A stretch of 64,000 bases of DNA, from assembly GCF_002091755.1 (NCBI RefSeq), contig NZ_BDAI01000014.1, positions 1 to 64,000 on the forward strand, read 5' to 3'. The notes beneath the pieces were generated by a model that was given only the letters and a program-made list of their open reading frames with translations, was not told the origin of the DNA and searched no databases. The stretch's first letter is position 1. Each line of letters opens with the position of its first letter. The stretch comes from Pseudomonas nitroreducens NBRC 12694. GTDB lineage: Bacteria; Pseudomonadota; Gammaproteobacteria; Pseudomonadales; Pseudomonadaceae. The position numbers and the translations under genes are program-made. Shown in pieces: positions 1 to 8,242 of this stretch.

Positions 1-1
1 T

Positions 2-202
2 CTGTCCAGCGCCGTCTGGGCGGGCGATCGCGAAGATGGCCTGCGCCTGGCACGGCAGATGCGCGCCGGCCAATGCTTCGTCAACGGCGGTGCCTTCAAC
101 TACCGTGCGCCTTTCGGCGGCTACAAGCAGTCCGGCAACGGCCGCGAATGGGGTGAGCAGGGCTTGCACGAGTTCGTCGAGCTCAAGGCCATTCAACTCT
201 GA
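2..202 (+). CDS. Aldehyde dehydrogenase family protein, C-terminal fragment (5' end outside window)
   Basis: The first 66 codons visible are the C-terminus of an NAD(P)-dependent aldehyde dehydrogenase. The fragment carries the typical late signature: a Gly-Gln-x-Phe-Val-Asn-Gly-Gly stretch, then PFGGYKQSGNGREWG, which forms the conserved C-terminal substrate/oligomer region of the family, and the common ending HEFVELKAIQL. The catalytic Cys and the Rossmann domain lie left of the window, so substrate and cofactor preference cannot be judged. The stop at 200-202 is followed by a hairpin-rich repeat, so the gene is probably last in its transcript. Confidence 0.9.
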   Translation: MSSAVWAGDREDGLRLARQMRAGQCFVNGGAFNYRAPFGGYKQSGNGREWGEQGLHEFVELKAIQL

Positions 203-204
203 GC

Positions 205-382
205 GCCTGAACAGCGCCCTCTCCCCAGCCCTCGGCTTTGCGCTCTACCTCCTGCAGCCATGCAGTCGTCTCCCGCAAGCGGGAGAGGGGCGCAAAAGCG
301 CTTCGGCGCGACCGGCGGGAGACGGTGCATGAATACGAATACTCCCTCGCCCTTCAGGGAGAGGGCTGGGGAGAGGGTGCCG
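205..382. repeat. Diverged double-hairpin extragenic repeat (GGGAGAGGG family)
   Basis: Non-coding. It contains a CTCCCGCAAGCGGGAG hairpin (about 267-285) and a CCCTTCAGGGAGAGGGCTGGGGAGAGGG segment near 350-378, with the inverted motif CCCTCTCCCCAGCCCTC near 210-235. The outer arms are inverted copies of one another. The better conserved copies at 10111-10250, 15962-16079 and 51597-51717 show the same layout of two GC-rich palindromes in opposite orientation about 120 bp apart, so this is an eroded member of a REPIN-like family. Confidence 0.6.
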
Positions 383-431
383 AGCCAACACACCGATCCG
401 CCAAGAATTGCCTTTCCGGCCAGGAATCCAC

Positions 432-1136
432 ATGAACGTACTGATCGTCCACGCCCACAACGAACCGCAATCCTTCAGCACCGCGCTGTACCAGCTCGCC
501 GAGGAAACCCTCCGCGGCCAGGGCCACGAAGTGCAGGTCTCCGACCTCTACGCGATGAACTGGAACCCGGTGGCCAGCGCCGCCGACTTCGGCGCCCGCG
601 CCAACCCCGAGTACCTGGTCTACGCCCTGGAACAGCGCGAAGGCGCCAAGGCGAAAACCATCGCCGCCGACATCCAGGCCGAACTGGACAAGCTGCTCTG
701 GGCCGACCTGGTGATCTTCAACTTCCCGATCTACTGGTTCTCCGCGCCGGCCATCCTCAAGGGCTGGTTCGACCGCGTGCTGGTCTCGGGCATCTGCTAC
801 GGCGGCAAGCGCTTCTACGACCAGGGCGGCCTGGCCGGCAAGAAGGCGCTGGTGACCGTGACCCTCGGCGGGCGCGACCACATGTTCGGCGACGGCGCCA
901 TCCACGGTCCGCTGGAAGACATGCTGCGGCCGATCCTGCGTGGCACCCTGGCCTACACCGGCATGAGCGTGCTGCCGCCGTTCGTGGCCTGGCATGTGCC
1001 CTACATCAGCAACGACGCGCGCCAGGACTTCCTGCGTCAGTATCAGGACCGTCTGCAGAATCTGGAGAACGACCAACCGCTGGAGTTCGTGCGCCTGGAG
1101 CAGTTCGACGAGCGCCTCTACCCGCTGCCGCGCTAG
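432..1136 (+). CDS. NAD(P)H dehydrogenase (quinone)-type flavoprotein, flavodoxin-like fold
   Basis: A 234-residue soluble FMN/FAD oxidoreductase of the NQO1/KefF/MdaB superfamily, expected to reduce quinones by two electrons with NAD(P)H. Visible family marks are the N-terminal beta strand and phosphate loop MNVLIVHAHNEPQSF (1-15) and the active-site strand FPIYWFSAPAILKGWFDRV (98-116) with GICYGG at 120-125. The ATG at 432 is preferred over an in-frame ATG at 408 because homology starts there and an AGGAA ribosome site lies 6 bases upstream. It is followed by a LysR gene on the same strand, a pairing common for quinone reductases of this type. Cofactor and substrate cannot be fixed from sequence. 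Confidence 0.85.
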   Translation: MNVLIVHAHNEPQSFSTALYQLAEETLRGQGHEVQVSDLYAMNWNPVASAADFGARANPEYLVYALEQREGAKAKTIAADIQAELDKLLWADLVIFNFPIYWFSAPAILKGWFDRVLVSGICYGGKRFYDQGGLAGKKALVTVTLGGRDHMFGDGAIHGPLEDMLRPILRGTLAYTGMSVLPPFVAWHVPYISNDARQDFLRQYQDRLQNLENDQPLEFVRLEQFDERLYPLPR

Positions 1137-1207
1137 ACGCTTTTCTACAGGTTCTGCCTTCTGCCCGGTGTAATGGCTTGCGCCTGCCAATCAGCTGACC
1201 AGAAACG

Positions 1208-1238
1208 AAAAAGGGCGGCCATCCGAAGAAGGCCGCCC
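1208..1238 (-). terminator. GC-rich hairpin with A-run on its left side
   Basis: Perfect 8-bp stem GGGCGGCC/GGCCGCCC (1213-1220 with 1231-1238), preceded by AAAAA. Read on the minus strand this is stem plus T-run, the form of an intrinsic terminator, yet no minus-strand gene ends here. On the plus strand the hairpin lies about 75 bases after the quinone reductase stop but lacks a T-run. The rest of the 330-base gap (1137-1467) shows only a TATACT -10-like hexamer (1393-1398), a plausible promoter for the LysR gene. Confidence 0.4.
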
Positions 1239-1467
1239 CTGGAGAAAGAGTCAGTCGCTGCAGCCAGGTATGCGCGGGGGAGAGGGCCGTCGATTGGTGT
1301 ATCGGCGGCCGTACGATGAGCCTGGTATGCCCAACGTTGCTGCAGCGACTTGTCCGGCACTATACGTGGTAACAATCACTAAAAAACGACCCTATACTGC
1401 GATTCAGTTTTGCGGCGCGGACAATAATTGTCGTCGTCTCCTACAAGACGGATAAGCAGGGGGAAGG

Positions 1468-2403
1468 ATGGACGTACTTCACGCGATGCGGGCTTTCGTC
1501 CGGGTGGTGGATGCTGGCAGTTTCACCGCCGCCGCCAACGCCCTGGGGTTGTCCACCGCCCAGGTCTCGCGCGTGGTTTCCGACCTTGAAGCGCAACTTG
1601 AAGCCCGCCTCCTGCACCGCACGACACGGCGCCTGGCGCTGACCGAAACCGGCGAGCGCTACCTGCTGCGCTGCCGGGAAATCCTCGCCGACGTCGAAGA
1701 GGCGGAAGCCGAGGCCAGCGGCGCGCACCTCAAGCCGCGCGGCCGGCTGCGCGTGCACTCGCTCACCGGCCTTGGCCAGCAGCACCTGATCCCGCTGATC
1801 TCGCGCTACTGCGAATCCTTTCCCGAGGTCTACATCGAGCTGACCCTGGCCCAGCGCCAGCCGGACATCCTCGAGGAAGGCCAGGACGTGGTGATCACCC
1901 GCGACCGCGAACTGCCCGACTCCGAGTTCGTCGCCCAGACCCTGGGCACTATCTACAGCGTGCTCTGTGCCAGCCCCGAATACCTCAAACGGCGCGGCAC
2001 CCCGACCAGCGTCGCCGACCTGCATCAGCACCAGTGCCTGCGCCTGCAGGACCCGACCTTCCCCGAGGGCTGGGCCTTCGAGGAGGGCAATGAAGAGAGC
2101 GTGATCCGCCCGCGCGACACCTTCATGGTCAACGTTGCCGAGGCGCTGACCGGCGCAGCTGCCGCCGGCATGGGCATCTGCCTGCTGCCCAGCTATGTCG
2201 CCGCGCCCGCCCTGCGGCGTCGCTCGCTGGTGCGCGTACTGCCCCGGCACAGCTTGCACGTGAGGCACATCTACGCGCTGTACCCGTCGCGACGCTTCCT
2301 CGACGCGAAGATCCGCACCTGGGTCGAGTTCCTCAAGATGGAATTGCCGAAGATGTTCGAAGAGGACGAAGCAGCGCTCAACGATCCCGTCAACTGGGCA
2401 TAA
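1468..2403 (+). CDS. LysR family transcriptional regulator
   Basis: 311 residues, the usual LTTR length. The winged helix-turn-helix occupies residues 1-60 (MRAFVRVVDAGSFTAAA, recognition helix near STAQVSRVVSDLE at 29-41, then LLHRTTRRLALTETG). The effector-binding periplasmic-fold domain covers about 90-300 with the common MGICLLPSYV stretch. The purine-rich AGGGGGAAGG sits directly before the ATG, so spacing is short. The subgroup resembles regulators of quinone or aldehyde detoxifying reductases, and the gene directly upstream on the same strand is a quinone reductase, so it is a likely but unproven target. Confidence 0.92.
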   Translation: MDVLHAMRAFVRVVDAGSFTAAANALGLSTAQVSRVVSDLEAQLEARLLHRTTRRLALTETGERYLLRCREILADVEEAEAEASGAHLKPRGRLRVHSLTGLGQQHLIPLISRYCESFPEVYIELTLAQRQPDILEEGQDVVITRDRELPDSEFVAQTLGTIYSVLCASPEYLKRRGTPTSVADLHQHQCLRLQDPTFPEGWAFEEGNEESVIRPRDTFMVNVAEALTGAAAAGMGICLLPSYVAAPALRRRSLVRVLPRHSLHVRHIYALYPSRRFLDAKIRTWVEFLKMELPKMFEEDEAALNDPVNWA

Positions 2404-2596
2404 GGCCATCTCGGACCTTGGGCGCTGGCGCGGCAGATCGTCGCAGCCGCTCTATATCGGTGTTCTCGGATGATCGGCGCGGATTGTTGCTTTTTAGGCA
2501 ATGCTTTGTTGGTTAGCTAGCTATTTTTCTACCCACTGTTGCGCCGTAACCTTTCTCCAACCCCGACCAATCGGGTGTTCAGAAAGGATCAACGTC

Positions 2597-2791
2597 ATGT
2601 CCCGTTCGCTTTATGTTGCTGCCCTGCTGTCCGTCTGCTCGCTGTCCTTCACTCAGCTGAGCTTCGCCGAAGAATCGCGCCTGATGACCGACAAGATGGT
2701 CAAGGCCAACGAAGCAGTGATCGCCCAGCAGCAGGCCCAGTCCGCTGAGCAGACTGCCAAGGCCGCTGCCAGCAGCAACGCCGATTCCTGA
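2597..2791 (+). CDS. Small secreted protein of unknown function
   Basis: 64 residues beginning with a Sec signal peptide (positively charged start, then a hydrophobic run with a likely cleavage after LSFA near residue 23). The mature part of about 40 residues is Ala/Gln/Lys-rich and predicted helical, with an MVKANEAV-type heptad look and no cysteines. The ATG at 2597 is chosen because AGAAAGGA lies 8 bases upstream and the signal peptide starts there; an in-frame start at 2501 would bury it. A strong intrinsic terminator follows at 2846-2873, so this is a monocistronic gene. No function can be assigned. Confidence 0.75.
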   Translation: MSRSLYVAALLSVCSLSFTQLSFAEESRLMTDKMVKANEAVIAQQQAQSAEQTAKAAASSNADS

Positions 2792-2845
2792 TCGGCCGCT
2801 TCCCCCGGGAAGTCCGGAGCGTGAGCCGGGCTTCTCAACACCTTG

Positions 2846-2873
2846 CGCCGCATACGATATGCGGCGTTTTTTT
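2846..2873 (+). terminator. Intrinsic terminator of the small secreted-protein gene
   Basis: Perfect 9-bp stem CGCCGCATA / TATGCGGCG with a CGA loop, followed by seven T residues. Confidence 0.9.
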
Positions 2874-2899
2874 GCCCGCGTTTCAGGTGGTTGCCAGAT

Positions 2900-2924
2900 G
2901 ACTGTTACAGATGCTGTAACAGTC
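2900..2924. promoter_or_regulatory. Perfect 25-bp palindrome, candidate operator
   Basis: GACTGTTACAG-ATG-CTGTAACAGTC has 11-bp arms without mismatch and no T-run, so it looks like a protein-binding site rather than a terminator. It is centred about 65 bases upstream of the predicted start of the RNA at 2977-3099. The half-sites TGTTAC/GTAACA resemble those described for CbrB, but the spacing is different and the binding protein is unknown. Confidence 0.5.
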
Positions 2925-2976
2925 TTTCCCCGTCCGTGATCTGTATTCCTGTCTGATCGGTCAATATACTTGACCC

Positions 2977-3099
2977 AACAGCGCGGCTTTCGAGCAACGC
3001 CGTTACCGGCCTCACCGCCGGCAAGCTTCCCGACGCCGATTCTTGATTGCTCCAGATCGACGTCCGTCTCAAGGCCGCTGCTATCAGCGGCCTTTTTTT
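2977..3099 (+). ncRNA. Candidate small RNA with own promoter and intrinsic terminator
   Basis: No protein gene lies between 2792 and 3179, yet the stretch has a -10-like TATACT (2965-2970, weak -35) and ends in a strong terminator, a perfect 10-bp stem AAGGCCGCTG/CAGCGGCCTT (3071-3080 with 3085-3094) followed by a T-run to 3099. The implied transcript is about 120 nt. It ends 80 bases before the next gene and on the same strand, so it is not simply the 3' end of the previous gene, which already has its own terminator at 2846-2873. I cannot match it to a named Pseudomonas sRNA. Confidence 0.45.
3071..3099 (+). terminator. Strong intrinsic terminator ending the candidate sRNA
   Basis: Stem AAGGCCGCTG, loop CTAT, stem CAGCGGCCTT and then T residues. 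It lies upstream of the membrane-protein gene, so it would end transcripts entering from the left. Confidence 0.85.
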
Positions 3100-3179
3100 A
3101 TGCGCGGTGGAAAAGAGCCGGCGGGCTGGTAGGCTGGGCTCACTCCGCGCCGCAGGCCGGATTCGACAAGGATGCCGAG

Positions 3180-4184
3180 ATGACCAGTGACAATCCCTTT
3201 GCGACACCCCAGGCACCGCTCACCGCATCGAAAGCCGCTTTGGCATCGGTCGGCCGCGAGCCCCTGCAGTTCGTCGCCGCCATGATCGTGGCCGCGGCCG
3301 TGGTGTTCTTCGGCAGCAATGCCGTGCAGTGGATCTTCGACCTGGGCAACTACCGCGAGCGCCTGCCTCAGTACTTGCCGACCATGCTGGCGAACTGGCT
3401 GGGTGGGCTGGCTTTCTATGCCGCGGCAGTCCTGCTGCTGGTGCATTACCAGCGCGAGCGCCACGGTATCGCACGCTTCCAGCCGCTGGCCGGACTGTTG
3501 GTAGGCTTCGGCGTGGCCTATCTGATCGCCACCATTGTCGTCAGCACCGCCGTGTCCTACCTGAGCGTGTCCTTCTACCAGTGGGCGTTCGAGCAGGGCT
3601 CCCGGACCCTCTGGATAGCCCTGTATGGCCAGGTCAATTCGCTGATCAACCTGGCCCTGGGCTGCCTCCTGCCGCTCTGGCTGGTCCTGCACCTGGCGCG
3701 CTCACGGTGTGAACCGATGGCGCCGGGCCAGGCCGCCACGCTGCCTTCCTGGCATGTGGCGCTGGCGGTTGCGCTGTGCTTCACCGCGGTGATCTACAAG
3801 CTGGTCACGGCACTCGGCTACGGAGTGCTCTACCTGTACAGCGGCGCTGACGGCTGGCAGTCGGTATTCATGCTGTCGAGCTGCGTACTGCCTTTCGCCA
3901 TCGTCATGACGGCCGTGCGGACTCGCCTGCCCGCCCGGCTCTCGCGCTTCGCCGCCGGCCGCGTGCTGGCCTGCGCGCTGGTGCTGCTGGCGCTGTGGAT
4001 GGTCGCTATCGTGCTGGCGTCGGTCCTGGTGGCCTTCGCCGCCTACAGCTCGCTGAACTCCAGCAGTCTGCCGCTCTACCTGCTTCCGCCGGCGATCCTG
4101 CTGCTGGCGCTGCTCTGGCCGCTGGCGCGCTGGTGTACCGGCTGGTTCTTCGCCGAGCAGATGGCTCAGTCCTCGCCCAGGTAA
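3180..4184 (+). CDS. Polytopic inner-membrane protein of unknown function
   Basis: 334 residues with about eight hydrophobic segments (roughly 30-50, 73-90, 103-127, 153-172, 190-212, 226-247, 262-287, 297-318) and a short polar N-terminus starting MTSDNPFATPQAPL. The NPFATP style N-terminus is common in small-to-medium membrane proteins of unknown function in Pseudomonas. ATG 3180 is chosen because ACAAGG precedes it, whereas upstream in-frame starts run through the terminator at 3071-3099. The last 19 bases overlap the convergent regulator gene at 4166. I see no transport signature or enzymatic motif. Confidence 0.75.
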   Translation: MTSDNPFATPQAPLTASKAALASVGREPLQFVAAMIVAAAVVFFGSNAVQWIFDLGNYRERLPQYLPTMLANWLGGLAFYAAAVLLLVHYQRERHGIARFQPLAGLLVGFGVAYLIATIVVSTAVSYLSVSFYQWAFEQGSRTLWIALYGQVNSLINLALGCLLPLWLVLHLARSRCEPMAPGQAATLPSWHVALAVALCFTAVIYKLVTALGYGVLYLYSGADGWQSVFMLSSCVLPFAIVMTAVRTRLPARLSRFAAGRVLACALVLLALWMVAIVLASVLVAFAAYSSLNSSSLPLYLLPPAILLLALLWPLARWCTGWFFAEQMAQSSPR

Positions 4185-5500
4185 TCCCCACGGCTCAGCC
4201 CGTGGCGCTGCATCTTCTCGTTGAGGGTGCGGCGCGGCAGGCCGAGCAGCTCCATCACCGCCTTGATGTCGCCCTTGCACTGGCCCAGCGCCTGGCGGAT
4301 GCACTGCGCCTCGTAGGCTTCCATGCGTTCGAACAGGCCGTTGCCGGCCGGCGCTTCCGGTAGCTCGGCGCGGTCCAGGCCGAGCACGTGGCGCTCGGCG
4401 GCGTTGGCCAGTTCGCGGACGTTGCCCGGCCAGTCGTGGGCGAGCAGGCGGGCCAGTTGGGTTGCCGACAGCGGCACGGCCTCGCGACCGAACTTCTCGC
4501 TGGCCAGCAGCGCGTAGTGCTCGAACAGCAGCGGGATGTCCTCGCGGCGTTCGCGCAGGGGCGGCAGGCGCAGCTCGGCGACATTCAGGCGATACACCAG
4601 GTCCTCGCGGAAGCGCCCGGCGCGGGCCTCTTCCAGCAGGTCCGGCTTGGTGGCGGCGATCACCCGCAGGTCGACCTTGATGCTCTGGTTCGAACCCAGG
4701 CGCTCCAGCTGCTGTTCCTGCAGCACGCGCAGCAGCTTCACCTGCTGGGCCAGCGGCATGCTTTCGATCTCGTCGAGGAACAGGCTGCCGCCGTTGGAAT
4801 GCTCCAGCTTGCCGATGCGCTTGCCCTGGGCGCCGGTGAAGGCGCCGCTTTCGTGGCCGAACAGTTCGGTCTCGAACAACTGCTCGGGAATCGCCGCGCA
4901 GTTCAGCGCGACGAAGGGCTTGCCGGCGCGCGGGCCGAAGTCGTGCAGGCAGCGCGCGACCAGCTCCTTGCCGCTACCGGTGTCGCCACGGATCAGCACG
5001 TTCACCGGCGTACCGGCCAGCGCCATGATCTGCCGGCGCAGGGTTTCCATCGGCCGCGAGACGCCCAGCAGGCGGGATTCGATCTGGTCCTTGAGCGCCG
5101 CCTGCTCGCGCAGCTGGCGGTTCTCCTGCACCAGCCGGCGTTTCTCCAGGGCGCGGCGCAGGCTGTCGAGCAGGCGTTCGGGGGTGAAGGGTTTCTCGAT
5201 GAAGTCGTAGGCGCCCTGGCGCATCGCCTGCACCGCCATGGGCACGTCGCCGTGGCCGGTGACCATGATCACCGGCAGGTCGCGGTCGAGCTGCTGCAGG
5301 CGGTCGAGCAGGGCCAGGCCGTCGGTGCCGGGCATGCGTACATCGCTGATGACCACGCCGGGCAGCTCGCGGGCGACGCCTTTCAGGCACTCGTCGGCGC
5401 TGCTGCACAGGCGCACTTCGAAACCGGAGAGTTGCAGCCATTGCTGCACGGCGTCGCGGATGGCGGCTTCGTCGTCGACGAAGAGAATGGTCTCGCTCAT
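4166..5500 (-). CDS. mifR: Sigma-54 dependent response regulator, MifR/DctD type
   Basis: 444-residue NtrC-family activator. The receiver domain (1-120) has acidic pocket D9/D10, phosphoacceptor D53 in ISDVRMPG and K103. The AAA+ domain has Walker A GDTGSGKE (172-179), the sigma-54 contacting GAFTGA loop (219-224) and Walker B LFLDEI. A Fis-type helix-turn-helix occupies about 400-440. It is translationally coupled to the kinase gene (ATGA overlap at 5497-5500). The pair resembles DctBD, which control C4-dicarboxylate uptake. The neighbours (pdxY, Kef, SDR, GS-like, aminotransferase, GntR) recall the PAO1 PA5511-PA5525 block, where the pair is MifRS, controlling 2-oxoglutarate use. No transporter gene lies nearby, so the targets are elsewhere. 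Confidence 0.8.
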   Translation of the reverse strand: MSETILFVDDEAAIRDAVQQWLQLSGFEVRLCSSADECLKGVARELPGVVISDVRMPGTDGLALLDRLQQLDRDLPVIMVTGHGDVPMAVQAMRQGAYDFIEKPFTPERLLDSLRRALEKRRLVQENRQLREQAALKDQIESRLLGVSRPMETLRRQIMALAGTPVNVLIRGDTGSGKELVARCLHDFGPRAGKPFVALNCAAIPEQLFETELFGHESGAFTGAQGKRIGKLEHSNGGSLFLDEIESMPLAQQVKLLRVLQEQQLERLGSNQSIKVDLRVIAATKPDLLEEARAGRFREDLVYRLNVAELRLPPLRERREDIPLLFEHYALLASEKFGREAVPLSATQLARLLAHDWPGNVRELANAAERHVLGLDRAELPEAPAGNGLFERMEAYEAQCIRQALGQCKGDIKAVMELLGLPRRTLNEKMQRHGLSRGDYLGED

Positions 5501-7260
5501 GGTCTGGATTCTTCGCTGGCGGCCGGCAGGCTGAGCCGGAATACGGCGCCGCCGGAGGGCTGGTTGGCGGCGCCGAGGCGCCCGCCGAGTTCGTGGACGA
5601 TGCCGTAGGATACCGCCAGCCCCAGGCCCAGTCCTTCGCCCACCGGCTTGGTGGTGAAGAAGGGGTCGAAGACGCTGGCCAGGTGCGCCTCATCGATGCC
5701 CGGTCCGTTGTCGGCGACTTCCAGGCACCAGTGCTCGCCGTCGCGGCGCAGGGTCAGCTCGATGCGTGGCTGGGCGCTGTTGGCCACTGCGTCCAGTGCG
5801 TTGCGGATCAGGTTGACCAGCACCTGCTCCAGGCGGATCGCGTCGCCCAGCACCCAGGCCGGTGATTCCAGCGCCTGGCGGATGTCCACGCCTTCGGTAC
5901 GGATGCGCACGGCCAGCAGTTGCAGCGCCTGCTCGACCACGTGGCCCAGTTCGATGCGCTCGCGCAGGCCGCCGGGGGTCTTGCGGGCGAAGGTCTTCAG
6001 GTGGCCGGTCAGCGCGGCCATGCGTTCGAGCAGCTCGTCCACGCGCACCAGCGCGGCGCGGGCGTCGTCCTGGCGGCCGGCATCGAGCAGCAGGCGCACG
6101 CTGGCCAGCTGCATGCGCTGGGCGGTGAGCGGCTGGTTGATTTCGTGGGCCAGCGCGGCGGACATCTGCCCCAGCGCCGCCAGCTTGGCAGCTTGCACCA
6201 GGCCGTCCTGGGCAGTGCGCAGGGCGGCGGTGCGCTGCTCGACCAGGCGCTCCAGTTCTTCCTGGTTGCGCTGGCGCAGGCGGGCCAGGCGCCGTCGCTG
6301 CTGCAGCCAGAGGACGAGGAATACCAGTGCCATCCATGCGCCGGCGGCGGCCAGGCGGGCGCTGGTGACGTCCGACTGCACGCCGCGGGTGTCGCGCAGC
6401 AGGTGCAGGGTCCAGTCTTCTTCCGGCAGGCCGACCGATTGCCAGAGGTAGTCGCCGCTGATTTCCTGGCCGTCGACACGCACCATGCGCGCATGCTCGC
6501 CGAGGCTTTCCAGCGTCCGGTGCGGCAACGCGCTGAGCGGCTGCCGGTGGTACTGGCGGGTATCGGCCAGTTCCGCGCGGGCCACCGCGTCCAGCGGCAT
6601 CAGCTCGCGGTAGCGCCAGCGCGGGTGGTTGGCGAGGAACACCACGCCCTTGCTGTCGCTCACCAGCACCACGTCCGGGGTCTGGCTCCACTGCCGTTCG
6701 AGGTCGGGAAACTCCAGCTTGACCACGATGGCGCCGAGGAAGGTGCCCGCGTCGTCACGCAGTGCGTTGGACAGGAAGTAACCGGGAATACCGGTGGTCA
6801 CGCCGACTGCGTAGAAGCGCCCGGCGCCCTGGGCGATGGTCTGGCGAAAGTAGGGCCGAAAGCTGTAGTTGTGGCCGACGTAGCTGGTCGGCAGGTTCCA
6901 GTTGCTGGCGGCCACGGCGAGGCCGCTGCGGTCCAGCAGCTCCAGCGTCGACGAGCGTGCCGCGCCGTTGATTTCCTGCAGCTTGAGGTTAAGCCGGTGC
7001 TGCACTTCGTCCGTCAGCGGGCCGCGCATGGCCGCGCGCAGTTCCGGGTCCAGCGCCAGCACGGAGGGAATGCTGCGGAAACGCTCGATCAGGGTATGCA
7101 GGGAACTGGCGTAGAGGCCCAACTGCTCATGGGCGGTTTCCGCCTCGGCCAGCAGCGCGCGGTGCCGCGCCTTCTCGCCTGCCCAGAACACCGACAGCAC
7201 CAGCCCGGCCAGCAGGAGCAGGCAGATCAGCAGCAGGCGAAGGGGGCGGGTAGGCGACAT
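5497..7260 (-). CDS. mifS: DctB/MifS-type membrane sensor histidine kinase
   Basis: 587 residues from the ATG at 7260; an upstream in-frame ATG at 7299 is possible and neither has a clear ribosome site. TM1 lies at about 8-28 and TM2 at about 306-320, enclosing a periplasmic double-CACHE sensor. That sensor carries the DctB-type stretch GHNYSFRPYFRQ...GRFYAVGVTTGIPGYF, which contacts dicarboxylates in DctB. A coiled coil leads to the HisKA domain with H372 in ALAHEINQPL, followed by the N box (NLIRNALDA) and the DNGPGI and GLGLGL ATP-binding boxes. It should phosphorylate the co-transcribed regulator at its D53. Ligand specificity (C4-dicarboxylate or 2-oxoglutarate) is inferred from family and synteny only. 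Confidence 0.82.
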   Translation of the reverse strand: MSPTRPLRLLLICLLLLAGLVLSVFWAGEKARHRALLAEAETAHEQLGLYASSLHTLIERFRSIPSVLALDPELRAAMRGPLTDEVQHRLNLKLQEINGAARSSTLELLDRSGLAVAASNWNLPTSYVGHNYSFRPYFRQTIAQGAGRFYAVGVTTGIPGYFLSNALRDDAGTFLGAIVVKLEFPDLERQWSQTPDVVLVSDSKGVVFLANHPRWRYRELMPLDAVARAELADTRQYHRQPLSALPHRTLESLGEHARMVRVDGQEISGDYLWQSVGLPEEDWTLHLLRDTRGVQSDVTSARLAAAGAWMALVFLVLWLQQRRRLARLRQRNQEELERLVEQRTAALRTAQDGLVQAAKLAALGQMSAALAHEINQPLTAQRMQLASVRLLLDAGRQDDARAALVRVDELLERMAALTGHLKTFARKTPGGLRERIELGHVVEQALQLLAVRIRTEGVDIRQALESPAWVLGDAIRLEQVLVNLIRNALDAVANSAQPRIELTLRRDGEHWCLEVADNGPGIDEAHLASVFDPFFTTKPVGEGLGLGLAVSYGIVHELGGRLGAANQPSGGAVFRLSLPAASEESRP

Positions 7261-7363
7261 GTTCGACGGTGTTCGACCAAGGGTCGGCGACAATAGCATG
7301 ACCGCGCGCTGGTCCGGCGCCCCGCTGCCTCGCTAAACTGCCGCATCCCGATGGAGAGCTTCG

Positions 7364-8242
7364 ATGCAGTTGTCGTCCTGGACCCACGAAGGGTCCGCCG
7401 GTTTCACCCTGCGCGGCTGGCGCAGCGAGCCCAGTGGCAAGCCGCTGCTGCACTTCCTGCATGGCAATGGCTTCTGTGGGCGTGCCTACGAGCCGATGCT
7501 GAAAGTCCTGGCGGAGGATTTCGAACTCTGGCTGTGCGACGTCCAGGGCCACGGCGACAGTGACCACGGCGGGCGCTTCCATGGCTGGAACCGCAATGCC
7601 GAGATGGCGGTGGAGGCCTTCCAGGCCGGCAACAAAGCCTTTGGCGACGTGCCGCACTACGCCGCCGGGCACAGCTTTGGCGGCGTGCTCACCAGCCTGA
7701 TCCTCGGCCGGCATCCCGAGCTGTTCCGCCGCGCGGTGCTGCTCGACCCGGTGCTCTTTACCCCGGCGATGATCGGCGTGATGGCGCTTTCCGAAGTACT
7801 CGGCCTGCACAAGCGCCGCACCATGGTGCAGAAGGCGCGCTCGCGGCGCAGCCAGTGGCCGGACCGCGAGGCGGCCTACGCCGGCCTGCACGGCCGCGGT
7901 ATCTTCAAGGGCTGGACCGACGCCGCGCTCCGGGCCTACGTGGAGAACGCGATGAAGCGCACCGAAGCAGGTGTCGAACTGAAATGCCGGCCCAGCCGCG
8001 AGGCGGAAATCTTCAGTTCCTTTCCCAAGCGCCTGTGGCCGTCGCTGGGCAAGGTGGTGACGCCGACCCAGGTGCTGTTCGGTGAGCGCACCTACCCGTT
8101 CGTGCCCAAGTCGGTGGCACGCTGGTGCGCTTCGAACACGGTGGTGAGTGGCCAGTGCGTCGACGGTGGCCACTGCTTCATGCAGGAGTTTCCCGAAGAC
8201 AGCGCCGAGCGCGTGTCGCGCTTCCTGCTGGGCCACGAATGA
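7364..8242 (+). CDS. Alpha/beta hydrolase family protein
   Basis: 292 residues with a full alpha/beta-hydrolase layout: oxyanion loop HGNG (33-36), nucleophile elbow GHSFGG with Ser104, and a late catalytic His in DGGHCF near residue 271. The expected acidic residue lies in the strand around VLFGERTYPF, where Glu may replace the usual Asp. No signal peptide is seen, so it acts in the cytoplasm. GGAGAG precedes the ATG. Its stop overlaps the start of the next gene (ATGA), indicating a two-gene operon that diverges from the sensor kinase. The substrate is unknown. Confidence 0.85.
   Translation: MQLSSWTHEGSAGFTLRGWRSEPSGKPLLHFLHGNGFCGRAYEPMLKVLAEDFELWLCDVQGHGDSDHGGRFHGWNRNAEMAVEAFQAGNKAFGDVPHYAAGHSFGGVLTSLILGRHPELFRRAVLLDPVLFTPAMIGVMALSEVLGLHKRRTMVQKARSRRSQWPDREAAYAGLHGRGIFKGWTDAALRAYVENAMKRTEAGVELKCRPSREAEIFSSFPKRLWPSLGKVVTPTQVLFGERTYPFVPKSVARWCASNTVVSGQCVDGGHCFMQEFPEDSAERVSRFLLGHE

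Noticed and set aside
1145..1375. 76-codon minus-strand frame in the gap before the LysR gene
   Set aside because: No ribosome site, composition typical of intergenic GC-rich DNA, and it runs through the hairpin at 1208-1238.
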